Shown: positions 9,459 to 18,601 of the stretch, one piece after another
How positions within the stretch are numbered: position 1 is the stretch's first letter
Layout: each line of letters starts with the position of its first letter
Made by a program: the position numbers and the translations under genes
DNA from: Bacteroidetes bacterium UBA3022
Lineage (GTDB): Bacteria; Bacteroidota; Bacteroidia; Chitinophagales; BACL12
Assembly: GCA_002346225.1 (NCBI GenBank)
Contig: DDYY01000064.1
Location: 1-64,000, forward strand
Reading direction: 5' to 3'
Length of the DNA stretch: 64,000 nt
Notes under the pieces: model-generated
Told to the model about the DNA's origin: nothing
The model's database searches: none
What the model saw: only the letters and a program-made list of their open reading frames with translations

Positions 9459-10439
9459 GTGCTTCGTCCGCTATTTTCCGCTCAACCTGCAGGATTCCTT
9501 TTTCTCCTGTTTTTTGTTGCCGCCTTCTCGGTGGAACCGTTGCTGCACCCGATGCCGGTAGAGGAATTTTCATTGCTGCAACAGTACGGAATTCATTTTC
9601 CTGTGGCTGAGCAAATTCCTCCGGTTGTCTTTACGGTACTGTATGGTTTATTTCTGTTGACCATCGGATTTGTGGTGAGCTACTCCGCAATGATTGCGCG
9701 CTTTACCCACCACCTTTCCCTGTTGCCTACTTTTGTTTTTTACGCCCTGGGCATGCTGGCGCCGGTGGCAGTTCCCCATATAACATCCTTATTTTTTGTG
9801 CTGATTGCTGTGTTGCTGTTGCAGCAAATCGCCCGGGTATACAACCGTCAGCGGGCCGACTCTCTGCTGCTGAACGCCGGACTGCTCTTTGGTTTGCTGA
9901 CATTGCTGGAACTGCAATGGCTGCTGGCACTACCTGTTCTTTTTATAATGATTGCCCGTCTGCGAAATCTGCAATGGCGGGAAAGCATAGTAGTACTTTC
10001 AGGAGTAGTGGTAGTTCATTTCCTGACAGCTACTGCGCTGCTGTGGTTGCAAGGCTGGCCGGCCGTGGTTGCCAGGTATGATGTACAGCTCTTCCGCACC
10101 GACTGGCCGGAACTATCGTGGGTAGAAATCGCGCAACTGGCTATAGTGGCCGTTCTGGTCGCTGCCGCGTATTTAACGCTGCTGGGCAAACTGAGCAGTC
10201 AGATTATTCAATTCAGAAGAAATTTTTCCATCTGGAATATTCTATTCCTCACTGCAACGGCGCTCTGGATCATCAGCGGTACCGCCTACCCTGCCTACAG
10301 CGGCACGGTGCTGGCCATGGCGGCAGCCTTTCTTGCCTGGTGGTGGCAATTTTCCGTGCAACAGGAAAGGGCTACTATCTGGGTACTCACACTAGCAGGA
10401 CTTGTATTCGTTTTCCAATACATTAACTTTGGGGCTTAA
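9459..10439 (+). CDS. polytopic inner-membrane protein, DUF6427-like
   Basis: A 326-aa, very hydrophobic protein with roughly eight to ten predicted membrane helices and almost no soluble part. It starts with GTG directly after the stop codon of the secreted protein upstream. Size, hydrophobic profile and Bacteroidota setting resemble the uncharacterised DUF6427 family; this assignment is from memory and uncertain. It has no recognisable catalytic motif. Its last codons contain the promoter for purQ. Confidence 0.65.
   Translation: MLRPLFSAQPAGFLFLLFFVAAFSVEPLLHPMPVEEFSLLQQYGIHFPVAEQIPPVVFTVLYGLFLLTIGFVVSYSAMIARFTHHLSLLPTFVFYALGMLAPVAVPHITSLFFVLIAVLLLQQIARVYNRQRADSLLLNAGLLFGLLTLLELQWLLALPVLFIMIARLRNLQWRESIVVLSGVVVVHFLTATALLWLQGWPAVVARYDVQLFRTDWPELSWVEIAQLAIVAVLVAAAYLTLLGKLSSQIIQFRRNFSIWNILFLTATALWIISGTAYPAYSGTVLAMAAAFLAWWWQFSVQQERATIWVLTLAGLVFVFQYINFGA
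10402..10431 (+). promoter_or_regulatory. promoter for purQ
   Basis: TTG (10402-10404), a 19-bp spacer and TAACTTTG (10424-10431) match the Bacteroidota consensus TTG-N19-TAnnTTTG exactly. The start codon of purQ is 17 bp downstream. The promoter lies within the end of the preceding membrane-protein gene, so purQ can be expressed on its own. Confidence 0.55.
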
Positions 10440-10448
10440 ATAGTGCTC

Positions 10449-11156
10449 ATGCGTTTCGGTGTTGTCATTTTCCCGGGTTCTAATTGCGATCAGGATATTA
10501 TCCATGTGTTGCGTGATGTTTGTCAGTGCGAGGTTATCGAACTGTGGCATAAGCAAACCGACCTGAGCGGACTGACCACCGATGATTGTATTGTGCTGCC
10601 CGGCGGCTTCTCTTATGGTGATGCCCTCCGCACAGGCGCTATCGCCCGTTTCTCCCCCATTATGCAGGCTGTTATCCGGCATTGCAACGAAGGAGGTTTT
10701 GCATGGGGTATCTGCAACGGCTTCCAGATTTTATGCGAAGCCGGTTTGTTACCGGGCGTACTGCTGGAGAACGCCAACCAGCAATTTATCTGTAAAAATG
10801 TTTGGTTAAAGGCCGATAATCATGCCAGCAGGGTCAATGCGACCGTCGAAGACCGTCCGCTTTCCATTCCCATTGCCCATGCCGAAGGCAGGTATTATGC
10901 TGATGCTGCGACCATCGAAGCGCTGGAAAACAACCAGCAAGTGTTGTTTCGCTATTGCGATGCCGACGGAAATGTAACCGCCGCTGCCAATCCCAACGGG
11001 GCTGTCAATAACATTGCCGGTGTTTGCAACAAAGAACGCAATGTCTATGGCATGATGCCCCACCCCGAGCGCGCTGCTGAAGGCGCTTTAGGCAATACTG
11101 ACGGGTATCAGCTGTTCGCATCTTTTCTGGCAGCAGCCGGAACCATGGCGTCATAG
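10449..11156 (+). CDS. purQ: phosphoribosylformylglycinamidine synthase subunit PurQ
   Basis: The glutaminase subunit of FGAM synthase, step four of purine synthesis. It supplies ammonia from glutamine to PurL, with PurS as third partner. The 235-aa protein is a class I glutamine amidotransferase. The nucleophile Cys is in WGICNGFQILCEAGLLPG and the His/Glu pair in MMPHPERAAEG. The N-terminus FGVVIFPGSNCDQD is typical. The ATG at 10449 is preferred over an in-frame GTG two codons earlier. Neither purL nor purS is in the window. Confidence 0.95.
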   Translation: MRFGVVIFPGSNCDQDIIHVLRDVCQCEVIELWHKQTDLSGLTTDDCIVLPGGFSYGDALRTGAIARFSPIMQAVIRHCNEGGFAWGICNGFQILCEAGLLPGVLLENANQQFICKNVWLKADNHASRVNATVEDRPLSIPIAHAEGRYYADAATIEALENNQQVLFRYCDADGNVTAAANPNGAVNNIAGVCNKERNVYGMMPHPERAAEGALGNTDGYQLFASFLAAAGTMAS

Positions 11157-11242
11157 GGAACTAATAATCGCCCCCCGGCGCTTGTAAGATCATACCATTG
11201 TAAGCCTTTTTTTCCGACAATGGCTTAACTTTACCATCCTGC

Positions 11243-11250
11243 TATTTTTG
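11243..11250 (+). promoter_or_regulatory. -7 box upstream of the DsbD-like gene
   Basis: TATTTTTG matches the Bacteroidota -7 consensus TAnnTTTG and lies 17 bp before the start codon. A matching -33 TTG is not visible at the usual distance, so this is tentative. A 7-bp inverted repeat (ccattgt/acaatgg, 11197-11226) sits just before it. Confidence 0.3.
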
Positions 11251-11267
11251 CAACTTACATTTTGTGC

Positions 11268-13715
11268 ATGAAGAAAATAATCAAGTCTTTAGTGTGGATA
11301 GGATGCCTGCTGCTGAGCAGTGCAACTTATGCGCAAATCCTGCAACCCGTAACCTGGGAGGTTTCTGCTGAACCGACAGAGCCGGGTGTCTATACCCTGG
11401 TGTTCAAAGCCAAAGTAGAAGATGGCTGGAAAGTATATGCCAACGACATTGCAAGCGGCGGTCCCATTCCCACCACCCTCAACTTCGATAAACTTCCCGA
11501 TGGCGTGACCCTGGTGGGCGGTCTGGAACAGCTGGGAAGAAAGGAAGAGGCAGTAGAACCCCTGTTCGACAATATGCTCTTGAAGTATTTCAAGAAAAGA
11601 CTCACCCTGCGCCAGGTGGTAAAGGTTTCTAAAAACGCCACCCTCAGCGGTTATGTGGAATTCATGACCTGCGACGACCGACAGTGTTTACCTCCGGAAG
11701 CCGTGGAGTTCAGTTTCGATTTGAAAGCAGCAGATGGTGGAGGTACGACAGCGGTAGTTCCGGGAGGGCAGACAGGCGGCATCCTGGAGCCGGTTAAATG
11801 GACCTTCAGCACCGAACCGGCCGGCGATAATGAATATTATGTTCACTTTAAAGCAGCTATCGATAATGGCTGGAAAGTATACTCACAGCATATTGCATCG
11901 GGAGGCCCTATTCCCACTTCTTTTCACTTCAAGAATGCCGGCACCGGATATGAGCTGATAGGCGAGGTGGAAGAGCTGAGCAAGGCGGAAAAGAAAAAGG
12001 AACCCCTATTCGACAATATGTTGCTCATTTATTTCAAGCATGAAGCAACTTTTCGCCAGAAGATACGACTGACAGATACCGCAGCCATTGTGAAAGGCTA
12101 TCTCGAATTCATGACCTGCGATGCCACCCAATGCCTGGCACCTTCCTCTGAGAATTTTGCCCTCGATCTCACCAGTGGAGTTGCCCTGGCGGTGGAAACC
12201 GATACTACGGAAACAGCAGCAGTGAAAAAGATAGACTTCGGTATCGACACCACTCCCCTGCAGGATTGTAACGACGAAGTAGCTGCCGAAGCAACCGGGG
12301 AAGAGGAACCATCGAAGGGACTGCTGAACGTATTTTTCCTGGGTTTTGTCGGTGGATTGCTGGCCCTGCTCACGCCCTGTGTCTTTCCTATGATACCATT
12401 GACCGTAAGCTTTTTCACCAAACGCTCACAGGCACGTTCGAAAGGCGTATTCGAAGCCTTCTTTTATGGCTTTTGCATCATCCTGATTTACGCCCTGCTG
12501 GCTTTACCATTCGTAATATTCAAATTACCGCCCGATACCCTGAATGCCATTTCCACCAGCGTGGTGCTGAATGTGGTGTTCTTTGTGGTTTTTCTGGCCT
12601 TCGCGTTTAGCTTCTTCGGCTATTATGAACTTACCCTGCCCAACTCCTGGCTCAACAAAGCCGACAGCGCCAGTAATGTAGGTGGCCTGGTGGGAATATT
12701 CTTCATGGCCCTGACACTCGCATTGGTGTCCTTCAGCTGTACCGGTCCGATACTGGGCAGTCTGCTGGTGGGAACACTGACAAGTGACGGCGGACAAATG
12801 AACCTGATGGCGGGTATGATAGGCTTTGGAGCAGCACTTGCCCTTCCTTTTGGATTGTTCGCTGCGTTCCCGCAGATGATGAATAAATTGCCCAGCTCCG
12901 GTGGATGGCTGAACAGTGTGAAGGTGGTATTAGGGTTTGCAGAAGTAGCGCTGGCATTCAAGTTTTTCAGCAATGCCGACTTGGTTTCCCACTGGGGACT
13001 CCTGAAGCGCGAAGTGTTCTTTGCCATCTGGGCATTGTGCGGCATAGGCATTTTCCTTTACCTGATGGGCTGGATTAAATTTCCGCATGATAGCCCGGGC
13101 AAGGTGAAAATAAGTCCGGTGAGAGGTGTGCTGGCAGCTTTGTTTCTGGTAATAGGCTTGTATTTCGGATACGGCATCATCAAGGGTTCCAACCCCAAAC
13201 TGGCGAGTGGCTTTGCACCGCCTATGTTCTATAGCATCTATGAGCAGGATTCCCATTGTCCGCTGGGGCTCGATTGTTACCACGACTGGGATGAGGCCCT
13301 GGCGTATGCGCAGGAAGTGAACAAACCCATTATGATTGATTTTACAGGGTGGGCTTGTGTGAATTGTCGCAAGATGGAAGAACATGTATGGCCGGAGAAA
13401 AGTGTGTACGACCGTATTGCCGAAGACTATGTGCTCGTGAGTCTGTATGTAGACGACAAGGAGATGCTGCCTGAAGAAGAGCAGTACATCTCAGAGTTCA
13501 GCGGTAAGAAAATCCGCACCATCGGCAACAAATGGAGCGATTTTCAGAGCAGCTATTTCGGTGTGAACTCACAGCCTTATTATGTGCTCATTGCACCCAA
13601 TGGCAAGGTCCTGAATACACCTGTTCCCTATACACCTGATGTGGAAGATTACGCTTCATTCCTGGAATGCGGACTGGAAGCTTTTGAGTCTCAGAATGCC
13701 ACTGCTACCCGATAA
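11268..13715 (+). CDS. DsbD-type thiol:disulfide reductase with duplicated alpha domain
   Basis: A membrane electron carrier that moves reducing power from cytoplasmic thioredoxin to periplasmic thiols. The 815-aa protein has a signal peptide ending YAQ, then two tandem DsbD alpha-like domains (about 25-145 and 165-300). Each has its own C-x4-C pair, in FMTCDDRQCLPP and FMTCDATQCLAP. Then comes the eight-helix CcdA/DsbD core (about 345-600) with LLTPCVFPMIPLT and FSCTGPILG. The C-terminal thioredoxin domain has the active site WACVNCRKME. Usual DsbD has one alpha domain. The ATG at 11268 is chosen over an upstream TTG. Confidence 0.9.
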   Translation: MKKIIKSLVWIGCLLLSSATYAQILQPVTWEVSAEPTEPGVYTLVFKAKVEDGWKVYANDIASGGPIPTTLNFDKLPDGVTLVGGLEQLGRKEEAVEPLFDNMLLKYFKKRLTLRQVVKVSKNATLSGYVEFMTCDDRQCLPPEAVEFSFDLKAADGGGTTAVVPGGQTGGILEPVKWTFSTEPAGDNEYYVHFKAAIDNGWKVYSQHIASGGPIPTSFHFKNAGTGYELIGEVEELSKAEKKKEPLFDNMLLIYFKHEATFRQKIRLTDTAAIVKGYLEFMTCDATQCLAPSSENFALDLTSGVALAVETDTTETAAVKKIDFGIDTTPLQDCNDEVAAEATGEEEPSKGLLNVFFLGFVGGLLALLTPCVFPMIPLTVSFFTKRSQARSKGVFEAFFYGFCIILIYALLALPFVIFKLPPDTLNAISTSVVLNVVFFVVFLAFAFSFFGYYELTLPNSWLNKADSASNVGGLVGIFFMALTLALVSFSCTGPILGSLLVGTLTSDGGQMNLMAGMIGFGAALALPFGLFAAFPQMMNKLPSSGGWLNSVKVVLGFAEVALAFKFFSNADLVSHWGLLKREVFFAIWALCGIGIFLYLMGWIKFPHDSPGKVKISPVRGVLAALFLVIGLYFGYGIIKGSNPKLASGFAPPMFYSIYEQDSHCPLGLDCYHDWDEALAYAQEVNKPIMIDFTGWACVNCRKMEEHVWPEKSVYDRIAEDYVLVSLYVDDKEMLPEEEQYISEFSGKKIRTIGNKWSDFQSSYFGVNSQPYYVLIAPNGKVLNTPVPYTPDVEDYASFLECGLEAFESQNATATR

Positions 13716-13725
13716 ATGACCCAGT

Positions 13726-15498
13726 TTAGCGGGTTAATACAAAAGCGCCCCAATAATAAGGAGCCGGATAGTTGGATCGGATAAGTTCTCTTGCTGTGGT
13801 AAAAGCCCTTTGTACATCGTTGGTTTCGAGCAGATGGCTGTACAACTCCTGCATAAACCGGGCAGTCTGTGCATCCGGCACCTCCCACAATGTCATCAGC
13901 AGGTAGTCGGTTCCCGCCATGCGGAAAGCACGCTGCAGTCCGTAGAGACCTTCACCGTCATCCATTGTTCCCATGCCTGTATTGCAAGCAGATAAAACCA
14001 CCAGGGGAACCCCGGTCAGATCGCTGTTGGCAATATCGAGTGCGGTAAGTATGCCGTCCTTCCCTTCTGTGGTCTGTTCGCCCCGCCAGCTGGGAGCGGC
14101 ACCGGCCATGAGCAGCCCGGAGCGCAACAACGGATTTTCGGCTACGGTAAAGGCATTGTCGGCCGGTTCTTCCCGCTGATTTTCAAGAAAGAAGCCATGG
14201 GTGGCAATATGAATAATCGCACCTTCTACATTTCCCGATAAGGCATTGAACGCCTCCTCCGTAGCCATTTCATCCTTAAATACCTGTACATCGAGCGCCT
14301 TATTGGCTGCCATCTCTGCTATAGCATTTACTTCCGCCCGCGTGCCCGGAAGGTACTTCCAGTTGGCACCACGGCTAACTCCCGGCTCCATCATTGTTTC
14401 GGGAAGGGCACCGTTACTGATTCCGATGGCAGCTGCAGTAGCCTTTTGCTCATAATTGATCCCGCCAAACAGCAGGAGCTTACCGGCAACAACAGCAGCA
14501 GTGCTGTCGCTCGCTGTTGCCAGCAATCCCGTTGTGCTGGTCCATTCAAAAGTATAGCGGTCAGCCAGTACATGGTCGTAGTCAAACGGGATGGCAGATG
14601 GATTCAGGAGGTGCAGCCATCCGGAAGGCGCCACGTGAATGGTATCGCCCGGCTGGAGAAAAGGTTCTATTTTTTTCCAGATAAGTGCATACAGGCGCTG
14701 GCCTGCCATATCATCGGGATCATCCATATCCGGCTCCGGAAAACCGTACAGATAGTTGACACGGTCTATGGTCGGTTGGTCTTTCTTTGCCAACAATATG
14801 CTGCTGATTTCCTTTTCCTCGCCCAGTCGTACCATGACAGGCCAGGGCATATCACGGCGCAGCACAAAAGCCACATACAACAACGAATCCGTCCAGTGCT
14901 CCCCATCGAAGTAGCGGAAATGCGAGAACTCTACTGCAACATGTTGATCGGGAAGCGCCGCCCGCACATCTTCCCAGCGAACACCCAGCAGGTCAGGAAG
15001 TCCGTTATAAGATGCCGCTATCCGGTACAAATCCTTTTCGTACTGAATAGCGCGCTTCTCCATTTTCGGTAGTCCCTGCAGGCGTTTCTGTTCCGGCAAG
15101 CTGTATTGATCTGCCAGCTTGTCCTTGAGCTCCGTCCATTCGTTAAACAGGCTGATGGCAGCTGTATCTCCACTCTGCAGGATGGTGCGCCGCATCTCCC
15201 TGCCCGTTTGAAGAATCATACCCTTGGTAGCAAGTGTCAGGTTCAATGCATCTCCCGCCAATTCCGGATACCTGTCGGAAAACTGGTAGCAGAACCCCCG
15301 GTGCATATCGAGGTTGTAGCGATAGCGGGCAATATATGTCTGCTGTTCTTCTTCTGCCAGAAACGCGAAGCTCTCCTGCAGGTCGGTAAGGAATAATGTT
15401 ATGACCTGCTGTTGTCCCCTTATGGCAGCTTCCCAGCTTTGACCATTAGCAGATACATAGGGAAAAGCCAATACCAGGGCTATCAGCAGTATTCTCAT
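13726..15498 (-). CDS. exported CHAT-domain protein
   Basis: A 590-aa protein whose C-terminal part (about 350-590) is a CHAT domain, a caspase-like cysteine peptidase fold. The catalytic His is in HIATHGFFLEN (residue 434) and the Cys in VVLSACNTGMG (residue 505). The last part, GTDYLLMTLWEVPD and the end YYWGAFVLTR, is also typical. The N-terminus looks like a signal peptide (RILLIALVLAFPYVSANGQ), so the protein is probably exported. The region before CHAT is helical, but clear TPR repeats are not evident. It converges on the DsbD-like gene with only 10 bp between. The substrate is unknown. Confidence 0.88.
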   Translation of the reverse strand: MRILLIALVLAFPYVSANGQSWEAAIRGQQQVITLFLTDLQESFAFLAEEEQQTYIARYRYNLDMHRGFCYQFSDRYPELAGDALNLTLATKGMILQTGREMRRTILQSGDTAAISLFNEWTELKDKLADQYSLPEQKRLQGLPKMEKRAIQYEKDLYRIAASYNGLPDLLGVRWEDVRAALPDQHVAVEFSHFRYFDGEHWTDSLLYVAFVLRRDMPWPVMVRLGEEKEISSILLAKKDQPTIDRVNYLYGFPEPDMDDPDDMAGQRLYALIWKKIEPFLQPGDTIHVAPSGWLHLLNPSAIPFDYDHVLADRYTFEWTSTTGLLATASDSTAAVVAGKLLLFGGINYEQKATAAAIGISNGALPETMMEPGVSRGANWKYLPGTRAEVNAIAEMAANKALDVQVFKDEMATEEAFNALSGNVEGAIIHIATHGFFLENQREEPADNAFTVAENPLLRSGLLMAGAAPSWRGEQTTEGKDGILTALDIANSDLTGVPLVVLSACNTGMGTMDDGEGLYGLQRAFRMAGTDYLLMTLWEVPDAQTARFMQELYSHLLETNDVQRAFTTARELIRSNYPAPYYWGAFVLTR

Positions 15499-15533
15499 TT
15501 CCAGCAACTATACCGGTGAACTGAATTTTTCTG

Positions 15534-17348
15534 TTAGGGCTTTTCCGGCAATGTGTAGGTTCTGCCGGCATTTACCCTTTTCAGGTATTCCATTAAGGGA
15601 CCGAAATAATCCACCATGGGTTGAGCACTCATGTCGGCACCGATGCTTTCCCGCAAGTGTTGCCGCCAATCGACGGTAGCGCCCGGTGCCATTACCTTTT
15701 GCAGGAAGTCGCCGGTGGCGGTACTGCCCCAGTAGTTGGTAGCATGCGGATCCTGATGGAGGATATTTTTCGCGATATAATCATGGAACTGGAACAACAA
15801 CACATTACTGATGCTGTAATCGTAATACTGTGCTGCATCATCGTTGATATGGGTCTTGGTGGCCGCATCGCAATACAGCTCACCGCGCTCTGTGGGCGGT
15901 ACTATTCCCTGGTATTTCTTCACCAGTTCCCACCATTTGGCATTGTATTGATCCGGGGGGAGATTATTGGCATACAGTTCGTATTCAAAGGCAGTCATCA
16001 CGCCGCTACCCCAGGGTATATGTACAATGAAATCCAAAGCTTCCTTCATCAGTTGCATGGTGTCGTTGGTAGTGAGACCCGGCTCTACGAGACCGAGGTT
16101 TTCGAGGAAGGGCTTTTGTAAGGATGCCAGACCTATCATGCTGCCGAATGCTTCGTGGTAGCCGCGATTGGCGCCACCGCGCAGAATGGGTGGCACATCG
16201 GGGTTGGAGTAAGCGATATAGTAATAGATGTGTCCGAGCTCGTGCAGCACGGTACTCCACCATTCAGTATTCGCTTCCACACTCATCAGGGAGCGCACAT
16301 CCTCCTGCAAATCCATATGCCAAGCAGAGGCGTGGTTGTTCTTGCTGTAATCGGCTCCTTCAGGAAGGGGATAGAGGGAGGACTTATCCCAGAAACTCTG
16401 GGGCAGCTCCGGAAAGCCCATGCTCATCCAGAAGGCCTCGCCTTGTTCCATTACCCATTCCGGTCCTTTCGCAGCCAGTTGCGGATCGATATCCAGACCT
16501 TCCACATTCACCATGGTGGTCCAGTCTTGCCCCCAGCGGTTGGGCAGCCAATGGGCAGGCAGGTAGTCGGGAACTTCCTGGTTGTATTTCGCCGCCAGCT
16601 CATAGCGCGCCCAGGTATGCAGTTCTCTATACAGCGGCCAGACATCGTTGATCAACTGCTCTGTCAGCTCCATCATCTCCTTGCTGTCCATGCCGTATTC
16701 TGATACCTGGTAAGCAAAAAAGTCGTCGTATCCCAAAGCCTGCACGCTGCTGTTGCGCAACTGTTGCAAAGCCGAAAGGCCGTCTTTCAGGGTGGCACCC
16801 ACTTCTTTGCTGGCAGTCCATGCCGCTTCCCGTTCCTGCAGGTTGGTTGCTTCGCGCAGAATCCTGTCGAGGTCATTGGCCGACACCTGCCGGCCGTTCA
16901 ACATATACTTATAGCCGTACAGCAATTCTGTTTGCCGGTTGGTAGCAGCAATCCGCCGGGCAACCACTTCTCCGGCAGAGGCCGGATTGTTACCTGCCAT
17001 ATACAATATGGTTTCCAGTTGTTTTACCTGAACTGGTGTAAGCTGGTCTTTCAATGCCAGGTATTTGCGTGCGCTATCTATATTGGCAACGCTTCCCGTG
17101 AAGTCAGCATACGCCTGATCGGCACGCGCTGCTGCATTGGAGGTCACCGTGTCACCTTCCACAATATGTGTATTCAATTGCCATTGCCCCTCTGCAGAGG
17201 CATAGTACAGTCCTACAAACTGCGCAGTGTAGTTGTCGAGAAATTGCTGGGCAGCTTGTTGCACAGCAGCATTGTCTGCAGTCTTATCGTTGTTGCAGGC
17301 AGCGAAGAACAAAAGCACTGCAGGCAGCATCAGAATGAAACGTTTCAT
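15534..17348 (-). CDS. M2 family peptidyl-dipeptidase (ACE-like)
   Basis: A 604-aa zinc metallopeptidase of family M2, related to angiotensin-converting enzyme. Family members cleave dipeptides from peptide C-termini. The zinc motif HELGH starts at residue 369, and the third ligand lies about 25 residues later in GYHEAFGSMIGLAS. The N-terminus is a lipoprotein-like signal, with VLLFFAACNN placing a Cys at the cleavage site. It is therefore likely anchored in the periplasm or outer membrane. It is adjacent to, but opposite in strand from, recA and lies 27 bp after the start of the CHAT gene. Confidence 0.9.
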   Translation of the reverse strand: MKRFILMLPAVLLFFAACNNDKTADNAAVQQAAQQFLDNYTAQFVGLYYASAEGQWQLNTHIVEGDTVTSNAAARADQAYADFTGSVANIDSARKYLALKDQLTPVQVKQLETILYMAGNNPASAGEVVARRIAATNRQTELLYGYKYMLNGRQVSANDLDRILREATNLQEREAAWTASKEVGATLKDGLSALQQLRNSSVQALGYDDFFAYQVSEYGMDSKEMMELTEQLINDVWPLYRELHTWARYELAAKYNQEVPDYLPAHWLPNRWGQDWTTMVNVEGLDIDPQLAAKGPEWVMEQGEAFWMSMGFPELPQSFWDKSSLYPLPEGADYSKNNHASAWHMDLQEDVRSLMSVEANTEWWSTVLHELGHIYYYIAYSNPDVPPILRGGANRGYHEAFGSMIGLASLQKPFLENLGLVEPGLTTNDTMQLMKEALDFIVHIPWGSGVMTAFEYELYANNLPPDQYNAKWWELVKKYQGIVPPTERGELYCDAATKTHINDDAAQYYDYSISNVLLFQFHDYIAKNILHQDPHATNYWGSTATGDFLQKVMAPGATVDWRQHLRESIGADMSAQPMVDYFGPLMEYLKRVNAGRTYTLPEKP

Positions 17349-17462
17349 AGCTTGGGTTTAATCCTCTAAGGTACGCCAAAGCCCCTGAATCGGTCGACTT
17401 TTTAACAGTTAATATTTTGCTGTGGACAACCCCCTGTGATGCGGATTTGTTTTCCTAATTTC

Positions 17463-17490
17463 ACTCCTTCAAAGGAGTCCCTGTCGGACT
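17463..17490 (+). promoter_or_regulatory. inverted repeats in the recA upstream region
   Basis: ACTCCTT-ca-AAGGAGT (17463-17478) is a perfect 7-bp dyad, and agtcc/ggact (17476-17490) forms a second overlapping one. TAATTTTC at 17500-17507 resembles a -7 box, 20 bp before the start codon. The dyad could be an operator for an SOS-type repressor, but it matches no LexA site I know. Confidence 0.3.
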
Positions 17491-17526
17491 TAAATAAAAT
17501 AATTTTCATATACTAAAGTATTAAAT

Positions 17527-18537
17527 ATGGCAGAATCAGATAAAATGAAGGCGTTGGGCCTTGCCCTCGACCAATTGAACAAAACCTATGGCAAGGGAAC
17601 AGTGATGAAACTGGGCGACAGTCCGGTGGTCAATGTAGACGTAATCTCTTCCGGCTCCATCAGCCTGGACAATGCGTTGGGCATAGGTGGCTTCCCCCGG
17701 GGAAGAATCATTGAGATTTACGGTCCTGAATCTTCGGGTAAAACCACGCTGGCCATTCACGCCATTGCCGAGGTACAGAAAAAAGGCGGTATCGCTGCCA
17801 TGGTAGATGCGGAGCATGCTTTCGACAAGACCTATGCAGAGAAGCTGGGGGTGGATGTCGAGAATTTGCTGATCTCTCAGCCGGACAACGGTGAGCAGGC
17901 ACTGGAAGTGGCCGAGCACCTGATACGCTCCGGCGCATTGGACATCGTGGTGATTGACTCGGTAGCAGCACTGGTACCCAAAAGCGAGCTGGAAGGCGAA
18001 ATGGGTGAAAGCAAAATGGGATTGCAGGCCCGTCTGATGAGTCAGGCTTTGCGCAAGCTCACCGGTACCATCAATAAAACCGGTTGTTCCTGTATTTTCA
18101 TCAACCAGCTGCGCGAAAAGATAGGTGTGATGTTCGGTAACCCCGAAACCACAACCGGTGGAAACGCGCTGAAGTTCTATGCTTCCATACGCCTGGATAT
18201 CCGTCGCATCGGACAAATCAAGGAAAAGGATGAAGCGGTGGGCAACCGGGTGCGGGTGAAAGTGGTAAAAAACAAAGTAGCACCTCCCTTCCGCCAGGCT
18301 GAATTCGATATCATGTACGGTGAAGGTATTTCCAAGCTGGGTGAAATCGTCGACCTGGGCGTAGATGCAGGTATCCTGCAGAAAAGTGGCTCCTGGTACA
18401 GTTACGACACTACCAAACTGGGTCAGGGTAGGGAATCAGTGAAGGAGTTATTCCGCGATAACCCCGAACTGGCAGATGAAGTGGAAGCAAAAATCCGCGC
18501 CAAGCTCACCGGCGACAAAGAAGAAAAAAGCAAATAA
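17527..18537 (+). CDS. recA: recombinase RecA
   Basis: The core homologous recombination ATPase and SOS co-protease, 336 aa. Walker A is GPESSGKTT and the Walker B region is VVIDSVAALVPKSELEGE. The L2-loop region FINQLREKIGVMFGNPETTTGG and MDAEHAFD-type words are all present, the last as MVDAEHAFDKTYA. Length is normal, with a short charged C-terminus. It is a single gene flanked by divergent and convergent neighbours, with a strong terminator after it. Confidence 0.98.
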   Translation: MAESDKMKALGLALDQLNKTYGKGTVMKLGDSPVVNVDVISSGSISLDNALGIGGFPRGRIIEIYGPESSGKTTLAIHAIAEVQKKGGIAAMVDAEHAFDKTYAEKLGVDVENLLISQPDNGEQALEVAEHLIRSGALDIVVIDSVAALVPKSELEGEMGESKMGLQARLMSQALRKLTGTINKTGCSCIFINQLREKIGVMFGNPETTTGGNALKFYASIRLDIRRIGQIKEKDEAVGNRVRVKVVKNKVAPPFRQAEFDIMYGEGISKLGEIVDLGVDAGILQKSGSWYSYDTTKLGQGRESVKELFRDNPELADEVEAKIRAKLTGDKEEKSK

Positions 18538-18551
18538 GCGATTTTACAGAG

Positions 18552-18587
18552 CAAAAAAAAGCAGGGAAATTTCCCTGCTTTTTTTTG
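18552..18587. terminator. bidirectional intrinsic terminator, recA / T9SS cargo
   Basis: The perfect palindrome gcagggaaatttccctgc (18561-18578) is flanked by an A8 run on the left and a T8 run on the right. It is therefore a Rho-independent terminator on both strands. It serves recA from the left and the minus-strand gene from the right. Confidence 0.9.
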
Positions 18588-18601
18588 GGGCATAGCCTCC
18601 A

